NCBI GenBank assembly: GCA_029266295.1 | Contig: JAQSXD010000061.1 | Coordinates: forward strand, 1 to 12,024 | Length of the DNA stretch: 12,024 nucleotides | Source: Bacillota bacterium | GTDB lineage: Bacteria > Bacillota > Clostridia > Peptostreptococcales > Anaerovoracaceae | Reading direction: 5' to 3' | Part shown: one piece after another, positions 6,754-12,024 of the stretch | Layout: the number at the start of each line of letters is the position of its first letter | Position numbering within the stretch: the first letter of the stretch is position 1 | Position numbers and translations under genes: made by a program | Notes under the pieces: generated by a model | Databases searched by the model: none | Told to the model about the DNA's origin: nothing | What the model saw: the letters and a program-made list of their open reading frames with translations, nothing else

Positions 6754-7320
6754 TTATTCTCTTTCCAAATCGTAATAGATCAGCTCCTCATTATCAGGGA
6801 TCGGGCAAACATCATCTTTCCATTCCAGTGGCTTAATGCTCGACCAATGCTTTGTACCAGTATCATATAAACCAATAATTCTCAGAACCTCTTCTGTATA
6901 ACACCGACTGTCAATTAGAAGACGGTCAGAACGGTCATGCGCCCGATTATCAAGTTTCTCCATAAGAAAATTATTCAATTTCCTAACATCACTCAAATCT
7001 TTCTGTGATGGTTTATGATGTAAGGTATATGTAATTCCATTTACCTCTTGTAGGACAGCCCTATCAGCCCATCTGGCGGTCTTAAGGCAAGAAGTGTAAA
7101 GCCAAAGCTTTCCCTTATAACCACTCTCCCTGAGCCGGTGAATCATTTCCACCACTCTGGGAGCAATCTCCATAGGCTCGCCGCCGGTAATAACAAGCTC
7201 TTTATATTTTAATAAGTCCTCAAATTTAACCGCCGGTACATCACCGATATGCTCATTACAGCAATTCGGGCAGTTCCGGGGACAATCGTATGTAACAATT
7301 ACTCTCGCTACGTCTTTCAT
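6754..7320 (-). CDS. Short radical SAM enzyme, substrate unknown
   Basis: 188 residues, ATG with AAAGGAG 6 nt upstream. CPRNCPNCC gives the canonical C13-x3-C17-x2-C20 ligands of a [4Fe-4S] cluster, and ITGGEP (G46-P49) is the SAM-binding GGEP motif. The rest (LWLYTSC, GITYTLHH) is compatible with a truncated TIM-barrel core of the size of NrdG or QueE. The C-terminal part does not point to a known substrate, and no partner such as NrdD or other Que genes is in view. The gene follows the MBL hydrolase by 13 nt and precedes the sigma factor. It would need anaerobic or low-oxygen conditions, in keeping with a Clostridia host. The superfamily is firm, the reaction unknown. Confidence 0.85.
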   Translation of the reverse strand: MKDVARVIVTYDCPRNCPNCCNEHIGDVPAVKFEDLLKYKELVITGGEPMEIAPRVVEMIHRLRESGYKGKLWLYTSCLKTARWADRAVLQEVNGITYTLHHKPSQKDLSDVRKLNNFLMEKLDNRAHDRSDRLLIDSRCYTEEVLRIIGLYDTGTKHWSSIKPLEWKDDVCPIPDNEELIYYDLERE

Positions 7321-7333
7321 GAAACTCCTTTCA

Positions 7334-8065
7334 TCAAAACGGATCTTTATTTATCTCAACAGCAAGCCCCGGCACCGCACAATCCACATTAACGTTCCTA
7401 CCCGTTATTTTCTGCATTTCATTGATAAAGTACTTACCAGCACTCGAGCCGGCTCCCAGATGGCACATTATGACGCTTCTTAGGTTCTGTGTCAGGTTTG
7501 CCTTAATGGCCCCGATACAGGTTTCCATGGAGGCATGTCCAAGGAGCTTATGCTCATAGTTCGGGATATCCTTATCAATGAACTGTTCCTGATAATTCGC
7601 TTCAATAAGGAAATGCTGAATCTGTTGCTTTTTAAAGTTGTACGGTATGTACTCATAATCTGTGGTAAACAGCAATCTACCCACTTCCTTATGCTCAATC
7701 AGATATCCATAGTTTGGTGTTCCATTATGGGGGACATAGAAAGGAATGACCTTGAATCCTCCTATCCGGACCGCCTTAAACTCTGGGAGACTGTAAAACT
7801 GTGCTCCGGTGATATCTTCAATAGCTTGTTTTGTTTCTTCATTGGTGAACACCGAGATTCCGGCTTTTAGAAAATCTTTAGTATATTTAGAATGATCTGA
7901 ATGCCCATGTGTGAGCAAACATCCTTTTATCTTTAGAATCTGCCAGTCAATGGCTTTTTTGATTTCTTTAAACGGACAACCACATTCCAGAAGTAAGATT
8001 TCATTTTCTGCTATGAGGGCATATCCATTTCCTTTGCTGGAACTGCCAATTACTTTTAGTTTCAT
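7334..8065 (-). CDS. Metallo-beta-lactamase fold hydrolase, YycJ/WalJ type, possible exonuclease
   Basis: 243 residues. The ATG at 8065 forms an ATGA overlap with the preceding gene and starts MKLKVIGSSSKGNGYAL, the usual family N-terminus; the open frame further upstream is only shadow within the preceding gene. The zinc-binding signature is LTHGHSDH (H53, H55, D57, H58), followed by H113 (VPHNG), D136 (TTDYEY) and H202 (CHLGAGSS). This is a two-metal hydrolase of the group that includes YycJ (WalJ), which has been linked to 5'-3' DNA exonuclease activity in Bacillus mismatch repair. In an operon with RecT and no other recognisable 5'-3' exonuclease, it could supply the single strands RecT needs. 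That role is inference. It is translationally coupled to the DUF7694-like gene and followed by radical SAM. Confidence 0.9.
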   Translation of the reverse strand: MKLKVIGSSSKGNGYALIAENEILLLECGCPFKEIKKAIDWQILKIKGCLLTHGHSDHSKYTKDFLKAGISVFTNEETKQAIEDITGAQFYSLPEFKAVRIGGFKVIPFYVPHNGTPNYGYLIEHKEVGRLLFTTDYEYIPYNFKKQQIQHFLIEANYQEQFIDKDIPNYEHKLLGHASMETCIGAIKANLTQNLRSVIMCHLGAGSSAGKYFINEMQKITGRNVNVDCAVPGLAVEINKDPF

Positions 8066-8448
8066 TCCAGCATCCCCAGTTCCTTTATCCCTACCATATA
8101 ATTCGGAGGTATAGGCAGCTGTCCTGAATATTTTTCTATCGGCTTCCATAGGTGTAAGCAGTTTTTGAGGTTGTTCACATAATTATCCATAGCCGGGTGA
8201 TACTGCACTACTGTTTCTTGGGAATCCCAGAACATATCTTTGATAATACACATTTCATCCCATGTTGGAACCCGGCGAGGATTATTCATGCTTACATGTT
8301 CCCACCCATCGGCATAACTCCAGACTATGGTACAATTATTAAGGACACCTTTTGTAAATCCACCTGTACCTCCGTCAAAAGTTTTTTGGATAACTTCAAA
8401 ATCATCTCTGTTTCCAAGTTCTTCATAAAGGCGTTTTAAGTTTTTCAT
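8062..8448 (-). CDS. Conserved phage protein, DUF7694-like
   Basis: 128 residues; the start overlaps the preceding stop as ATGA, with GGTGGA just upstream. The middle matches the DUF7694 pattern as I remember it: GWEHVSM, then RRVPTWDEMCIIKDMFW, then TVVQYHPAMDNYVNN, then CLHLWKP and a C-terminal PPNYMVG. It is a compact domain with conserved Trp and His residues common in phages of many hosts, and its role is unknown. It is coupled at both ends by ATGA overlaps to the 123-residue gene before it and the MBL hydrolase after it, suggesting equal production of the three proteins. Confidence 0.78.
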   Translation of the reverse strand: MKNLKRLYEELGNRDDFEVIQKTFDGGTGGFTKGVLNNCTIVWSYADGWEHVSMNNPRRVPTWDEMCIIKDMFWDSQETVVQYHPAMDNYVNNLKNCLHLWKPIEKYSGQLPIPPNYMVGIKELGMLE

Positions 8449-8816
8449 GCATCCACCTCAATCTCTTCGTCAGCTGGGAAGCGAAATACACGCGGAAGCA
8501 TATGATATTCAACGCTGCTATCCGTGCCTGCGCGAACTATTTGTCCGCCGACCATGGATTGCTTAAATTTCTCCAAGTCTACCGGATCTACGCCATAATC
8601 TGAAATAATAAGGCTTGGCATTATGCCGACATATTCCCTATGTAACATTTCCATAGCTCTCTGAGCCTTTTCCGGAGTAGAATATTCTCCCATAAAGAAT
8701 GAACATGTACTGCTATTAGTTGACGGAATTTCAGCTGTAATCATGCCACCTCTAACGGATATGATACACTGCTCATATGGAGTGTCATATTTGCCGGTCT
8801 GTGAAACAATTCTCAT
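8445..8816 (-). CDS. Conserved phage hypothetical protein (MRIVSQ type)
   Basis: 123 residues, ATG with AAAGGGAT upstream that overlaps the end of the MazG-like gene. It begins MRIVSQTGKYDTPYEQ and contains MGEYSTPEKAQRAMEMLHREYVG, with a C-terminal FRFPADEEIEV. Proteins with this start and the 'YST.EKA..AMEMLH' helix occur widely in Firmicutes phages and integrative elements without known function. No catalytic residues, cysteine clusters or membrane segments are visible. It is coupled by ATGA to the DUF7694-like gene. Confidence 0.75.
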   Translation of the reverse strand: MRIVSQTGKYDTPYEQCIISVRGGMITAEIPSTNSSTCSFFMGEYSTPEKAQRAMEMLHREYVGIMPSLIISDYGVDPVDLEKFKQSMVGGQIVRAGTDSSVEYHMLPRVFRFPADEEIEVDA

Positions 8817-8818
8817 AT

Positions 8819-9091
8819 CTATCCCTTTATCCTTTCTATCTGGCGATTCAGTTTTGCTGTTATGTATGGCTGAATTTTCTCTGGTCCCATTAAGTGAGTG
8901 ATTTGGTCAACCATGATTTTTACATCTGCCAATTCTTCATATAGATGATTTTTGCAGGCGGGGTCAAATGGATATCTGGTCAATTTAAGAGCTGCCTGTC
9001 CCAGTTCACAGCATTCCTCTGCCAGAATAGGAAGCTGTTTGTCTAAGCCGTAAATATTGGCGATATACTCAATCTTTTCCTTATCTGTCAT
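8819..9091 (-). CDS. MazG-like nucleotide pyrophosphohydrolase
   Basis: 90 residues, AAGGAG with good spacing before the ATG, 9 nt after the RecT stop. The MazG metal-binding signature is present: EECCEL (E25, E26, E29) followed by YEELADVKIMVDQI (E53, D56) in an all-helical fold. MazG-type enzymes hydrolyse NTPs or dNTPs to monophosphates and pyrophosphate. Phage versions are thought to clean or reshape the nucleotide pool, and some have been proposed to lower (p)ppGpp. It lies between RecT and conserved hypotheticals. The family is clear from the motifs; the exact substrate is not. Confidence 0.87.
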   Translation of the reverse strand: MTDKEKIEYIANIYGLDKQLPILAEECCELGQAALKLTRYPFDPACKNHLYEELADVKIMVDQITHLMGPEKIQPYITAKLNRQIERIKG

Positions 9092-9100
9092 TAATGCTCC

Positions 9101-10039
9101 TTACGCCCAATCAGGTTTCTGCGGCTGTGCTGTCGGTGCTGTTGCTTGCTCCGGTTCAGATTCAGTCTGTTGCTCTTGAACTTCCAATTCATCTGCAGGA
9201 ACTTCATCCTGTTCAACCGGATCAGATTCCTCTTGCATTGGAAATTCCTGTGCATTTGCATAACTCTGAACATCATAGGCTACATTCTCTGCAACAACAT
9301 CTGCCGAGTCAATATCTTCTGCCTTATCCGCTGCTTCAATGGTAAATACATCACCGTACTGCTGCACAATCTGCTTGCAAGCTCTGGAAGTTACTGTTTT
9401 CTTAACCATCATGTCAGTAAACTCCGCATGAGTACCGCTGTTTTCCTTGTAGCCGTAACCTTTCTTCCATGCGGTTTTAATCTGATTGATATTCATCACT
9501 TCCATGTATGTACTGCCATCATCGAGGATAACGATGCAATAGGCGCCTTTGATTTTAGTTAAATCAATATTCTCAAAGTCCTGTGTATGTTCATCAAGTA
9601 TCTTCCGACCATTTTCAATATGGTATTTGAATGTATCTCCTTCATAGATGACCTCGGCATTGATATCTTTTGCCCCGTATCTATGTGCCATAGCTTTATG
9701 TCCATGATAGGATACCTGACACTGTAACTTACCGCCGTAGGCTATTGGATAGCACTGCCGCTTCTGCATTGACAGGCCCATTGTCACCATGTCCATAAGC
9801 GCATTTGCAATACTTGCCTGAGAACAAGTTGACAGCACTTCTTTACCGTTCCTGTCCTTAGTTTCTTTTAAAATTAGATATGCACCCATCAAAGCATTTG
9901 TAGGATTGTAATCTGCCGGGAATGTAAGCCCATATTCCTGCTTCTGTTTCAACTGTGCATTTAACCCGTCAATGAAAGCATTATTTACTACCAAAGCTGC
10001 CTGCTGTGTTCCGGTCGCCACTACTTCCTGTTTTGCCAT
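9101..10039 (-). CDS. recT: RecT family single-strand annealing recombinase
   Basis: 312 residues; ATG with GAGGA 8 nt upstream, 2 nt after the previous stop. RecT hallmarks are visible in order: NPTNALMGAYLIL (~46-58), CSQASIANALMDMVTMGLSMQKRQCYPIAYGGKLQCQVSYHG (~77-118), VIYEGDTFKY, AYCIVILDDGSTYMEVM, IKTAWKKGYGY and FTDMMVKKTVTSRACKQIVQ. The protein anneals complementary single strands bound by SSB and promotes recombination or replication restart. After ~residue 250 there is a long Gln/Glu/Pro-rich acidic tail ending in KPDWA, of low complexity and probably disordered. A RecE- or YqaJ-type exonuclease is not present in the window; the MBL hydrolase and the SbcC-like ATPase are the candidates for end processing. 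Confidence 0.96.
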   Translation of the reverse strand: MAKQEVVATGTQQAALVVNNAFIDGLNAQLKQKQEYGLTFPADYNPTNALMGAYLILKETKDRNGKEVLSTCSQASIANALMDMVTMGLSMQKRQCYPIAYGGKLQCQVSYHGHKAMAHRYGAKDINAEVIYEGDTFKYHIENGRKILDEHTQDFENIDLTKIKGAYCIVILDDGSTYMEVMNINQIKTAWKKGYGYKENSGTHAEFTDMMVKKTVTSRACKQIVQQYGDVFTIEAADKAEDIDSADVVAENVAYDVQSYANAQEFPMQEESDPVEQDEVPADELEVQEQQTESEPEQATAPTAQPQKPDWA

Positions 10040-10041
10040 TT

Positions 10042-10362
10042 TTATTTATCCTCACTTTCTTTCCTGATTGCTCTATAGAAATGTTTTTTATCCAAAATTC
10101 CTAATACACTTCTTACTTGCCAACTTTTGATAACCTCGATATGCTTTGGAGTCTCCGCCATTCCTACAAAAACATATTCCTGTTCCATAAGCTCTTTAAA
10201 ATCTGATATAGGTTGACCTATTTCAAACTTCCTTTGAGATTTTAAATATTCCCTATGCTTTCTGAGATTTTCACAGTCATGACATGGGGCATTATAAGTC
10301 GGGAAATGCCTACCTTTAAGTTCCAAACTCAGAGCACAATACCTGCAAGGATTCTGTTTCAT
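10042..10362 (-). CDS. Small CxxC/CxxC phage protein
   Basis: 106 residues. The start overlaps the previous stop as ATGA; a GAAGGAG is present but only 2 nt away, so initiation probably depends on coupling. The N-terminus has C6-x2-C9 and C27-x2-C30 (CRYCA, CHDCENLRKHREYL), a likely zinc knuckle. A basic helix and a C-terminal half with no recognised motif follow (VFVGMAETPKHIEVIKSW). It sits directly before recT. A nucleic-acid-binding accessory protein is plausible, but no function is known to me. Confidence 0.75.
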   Translation of the reverse strand: MKQNPCRYCALSLELKGRHFPTYNAPCHDCENLRKHREYLKSQRKFEIGQPISDFKELMEQEYVFVGMAETPKHIEVIKSWQVRSVLGILDKKHFYRAIRKESEDK

Positions 10363-10634
10363 GACTCCTTCACTCTCTCAAACTCATAAATACTGTTCAT
10401 GGTCTCAATTTGAATCCGGTGTTCATTTTTACCAATATCCATTACACAGCTCGTTCTTAAAGAATAGCCCCGGTAATCGGTACAATCAGTTTTAGCAATG
10501 TAATTTATAGTCATGGGTAGTCCAAAGCGTGCCTCTGGTTCTTCACAAATCCGACCTATTCTTTCCGGATACCGCCCATCAGTTCGGGGTGTACCATCTT
10601 TATGTCTGATCCCAATGATCCTGTACTTCTCCAT
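10359..10634 (-). CDS. Small hypothetical phage protein
   Basis: 91 residues; GAGGTAGGTGAT precedes the ATG. It begins MEKYRIIGIRHKDGTPRTDGRYPERIGRI-type sequence and ends with SIYEFERVKES, a beta-rich layout that suggests a small barrel. Two cysteines are present but form no zinc-like cluster. It is separated by 26 nt from the zinc-ribbon gene upstream and coupled by ATGA to the CxxC gene downstream. Function is unknown. Confidence 0.7.
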   Translation of the reverse strand: MEKYRIIGIRHKDGTPRTDGRYPERIGRICEEPEARFGLPMTINYIAKTDCTDYRGYSLRTSCVMDIGKNEHRIQIETMNSIYEFERVKES

Positions 10635-10660
10635 TTAATCACCTACCTCTTTAATCTCGG

Positions 10661-11116
10661 TCAATCACAATATGACCAGTTGCAGTGAGGACAGCCAGTA
10701 ATTAGCTCACTCCCAGCCTTTTCAATCGATATCCCCTTGGATAAATTTCCCATACGATTTTTGCCTTCAGCATAAATTTGCTGATTACATTTCCAGCAAA
10801 TACCATCTTCAGGAGCGAAATGAGGATAGCTTTCTTCTTTGCAATAACATTTCTGTGCCACCAGGGAATCAAGAACATTGAAACGCTCACCGGGTTCTTC
10901 TTTTGATTCAGAAACCACTTTTCCGACAATCGTCTTTACTTTATCCCGGAAGTCTTCAATCTCACTTTCCGGTATATCAACTTCGGTAATAACTCCCTTT
11001 GCAGAAGAATTTATCTGAACCATATCCCCTGTAGATACCGTTTCCTCTGAAAAATATGTATAGGCTTTACCACTGGGGATTTCTCCCTTTAAAAACTGCA
11101 CTTTGATAATCTGCAT
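10661..11116 (-). CDS. Phage protein with PriA-like N-terminal barrel and C-terminal zinc ribbon
   Basis: 151 residues; the ATG follows the previous stop codon without a gap and has GGAGGG 6 nt upstream. The first ~65 residues (IIKVQFLKG, KAYTYFSEE, VSTGDMVQINSSAKGVITEV) resemble the N-terminal barrel of PriA-like proteins, in the pattern YTY..-GD.V-G.V. The C-terminal half holds C90-x-C92, C107-x2-C110, C142-x2-C145 and C150, with SIEKAGSELITGCPHCNWSYCD, a zinc-ribbon end common in phage proteins. A DNA-binding adaptor role in recombination or replication is inferred. The PriA likeness is weak and may be only a shared small-barrel fold. Confidence 0.75.
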   Translation of the reverse strand: MQIIKVQFLKGEIPSGKAYTYFSEETVSTGDMVQINSSAKGVITEVDIPESEIEDFRDKVKTIVGKVVSESKEEPGERFNVLDSLVAQKCYCKEESYPHFAPEDGICWKCNQQIYAEGKNRMGNLSKGISIEKAGSELITGCPHCNWSYCD

Positions 11117-11515
11117 TTAGATTCCCTCCATTTCCTTTTTAAGGCTTCTGATGCGTTCATCAATGCTACTTTTAAATTCATTGATTAACCGCTGCATGCT
11201 TAATGTCCCAATTTCATCATTACTAACAATCACACCTTTTCCAGAAGCCGTTTCAAACTTAATCAAATAACACTCTGGTGGCAAATCTATAGAATTTTTT
11301 AAATCAGTTAACTGTCGAATCTGCTGCATTATAAGCTCAGCTTTTTCAAATTGAGAAATATTCACCTTATGATCCCCTCCATTCCCTTGTTCCAACATTT
11401 CTACTATCTTTTCCAGATGCTTCATATCATCATCTTTCAGTCGATTGGCCGCAGCAATGAATACTTTTATGGCATGAATAAACTCCGATATACGAATTAA
11501 ACTGTCAGCGTCCAT
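11117..11515 (-). CDS. Helical hypothetical phage protein
   Basis: 132 residues. The start overlaps the ATPase stop as TAATG, and GAGG lies ~8 nt upstream inside that gene. The protein is mostly helical, with long amphipathic stretches (EFIHAIKVFIAAANRLKDDDMKHLEKIVEML-like, and INEFKSSIDERIRSLKKEMEGI at the end) and one beta-rich part, YLIKFETASGKGVIVSN. No known domain is recognised. Tight coupling to the SbcC-like ATPase suggests it is made together with it. Confidence 0.7.
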   Translation of the reverse strand: MDADSLIRISEFIHAIKVFIAAANRLKDDDMKHLEKIVEMLEQGNGGDHKVNISQFEKAELIMQQIRQLTDLKNSIDLPPECYLIKFETASGKGVIVSNDEIGTLSMQRLINEFKSSIDERIRSLKKEMEGI

Positions 11516-12024
11516 TATGCAACCTCAATCATCAGCTCTTTATTATCTGCTCTGCTCATGACAATCAACTGACTGTCACATACTGGCAGCCGCCATGGAT
11601 CAAGACTCTCTCCATCATCAAGAATAACAGGGCATTGAATGCCTACTATCTTCTGAATAGTCAGGGCAATTATCATCATGGCTTCTATCTTTCTGCCATG
11701 GTTTGCCGTATTATCATGGATCTCATATCCATCAATTCTCGGTACGCAGTAATCTTTCTTATATCCACCGTTTTTGGCAAAGGCAAACAAATCCCATGTC
11801 ACCCTGCCGCCGAAATAGCTGTTGATTGAATCAACCAGAAGTTCATTTTTTCTCTGATCAAGCTGATCCAATAAGTCAAGAATTTTCTCGCAGTCAGCTT
11901 TTGACTGTTCTTTCTGCAGCTGCTCATTGCGGAGAAAAGATAACCGTTCTTCCAGTTCGACATTCTTAGTTGTTCTGGAAATCTTCTCTTTTACAGAATC
12001 CAATTCAGCCTGTAACTCGGCTTT
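11515..12024 (-). CDS. Rad50/SbcC-like ATPase, C-terminal part (5' end beyond window)
   Basis: 169 residues are visible, open at the right edge. The TTG at 12003 is not taken as a start, because the frame continues to the edge and the protein lacks its Walker A. The first ~60 residues are coiled coil (ELEERLSFLRNEQLQKEQSKADCEKILDLL type). A C-terminal ABC-type ATPase lobe follows: NHGRKIEAMMIIALTIQK occupies the signature/helix position and PVILDDGESLDP is the Walker B/D-loop, with D-D-G-E-S-L-D in place of the more usual D-E-a..-L-D. SRADNKEL is the final strand and sensor region. Such ATPases work in DNA-end processing, often with a nuclease partner (SbcD-like), which is not in view. The superfamily is well supported, the exact family less so. 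Confidence 0.82.
   Translation of the reverse strand, partial: KAELQAELDSVKEKISRTTKNVELEERLSFLRNEQLQKEQSKADCEKILDLLDQLDQRKNELLVDSINSYFGGRVTWDLFAFAKNGGYKKDYCVPRIDGYEIHDNTANHGRKIEAMMIIALTIQKIVGIQCPVILDDGESLDPWRLPVCDSQLIVMSRADNKELMIEVA

Noticed and set aside
7535..7870. 111-codon open frame on the plus strand
   Set aside because: Antisense to the MBL hydrolase, whose metal-binding motifs are intact; no ribosome binding site of quality and no recognisable protein.
8063..8149. Longer start for the MBL hydrolase 28 codons upstream
   Set aside because: The extension is inside the DUF7694-like gene, has no family similarity, and the ATG at 8065 gives the conserved N-terminus and an ATGA overlap.
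9146..9562. 138-codon open frame on the plus strand
   Set aside because: It lies wholly antisense to recT, its protein is a run of hydrophobic and Cys/His-rich shadow sequence, and recT itself is strongly supported.
1..12024. tRNA genes, CRISPR arrays, insertion sequences, attachment sites
   Set aside because: No cloverleaf-like sequence, regularly spaced repeats, transposase or integrase motifs, or terminal inverted repeats were seen on either strand.

Overview
The window looks like the early, DNA-metabolism half of a temperate or virulent tailed phage (or prophage) of an anaerobic low-GC Firmicute, most likely a Clostridia/Lachnospiraceae-type host. The reasons are moderate-to-low GC, strong AGGAGG-type ribosome binding sites, a replisome-organizer gene of the Clostridia siphophage type, an SSB with a Clostridia-style tail, an oxygen-sensitive radical SAM enzyme and a sporulation-type (SigE/SigK-like) sigma factor. 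There is no integrase, repressor, structural gene, tRNA, rRNA, IS element or CRISPR array in view, so phage versus prophage cannot be decided here.

Everything lies on the minus strand, and the layout is that of one long operon read from the right edge to the left. Twenty genes are packed with 0-30 nt gaps or ATGA/TTGA overlaps. The one real gap is about 92 nt between the sigma factor and the next gene.

In order of transcription: the C-terminal end of a Rad50/SbcC-like ATPase (cut by the right edge), a helical hypothetical, a protein with a PriA-like N-terminus and a zinc ribbon, a small hypothetical, a small CxxC/CxxC protein, RecT recombinase, a MazG-like pyrophosphohydrolase, two conserved phage hypotheticals (one DUF7694-like), a YycJ-type metallo-beta-lactamase-fold hydrolase, a short radical SAM enzyme and a sigma-70-family factor. 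After the gap come a 'replication terminator'-type small protein, a 240-residue conserved phage protein, SSB, a basic helical hypothetical, an ERCC4-type nuclease starting with TTG, a Cys-rich basic protein, a replisome organizer and a primase-polymerase/zinc-finger/helicase fusion that runs off the left edge.

As a working unit this is a recombination-plus-replication module. RecT, the SbcC-like ATPase, SSB, the ERCC4 nuclease and probably the MBL hydrolase handle DNA ends and annealing. The replisome organizer would open an origin and bring in the fused primase-helicase. MazG would adjust the nucleotide pool, and the sigma factor sits mid-operon, where it could redirect host transcription.

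Most of the content is familiar phage biology. The points most worth a second look are the SigE/SigK-like sigma factor whose coding similarity extends upstream of its only ATG, the MBL/radical SAM pair next to RecT with no canonical RecT exonuclease in view, the large insertion in the ERCC4 nuclease, and two RNA hairpins (just before ssb and just after the sigma gene).
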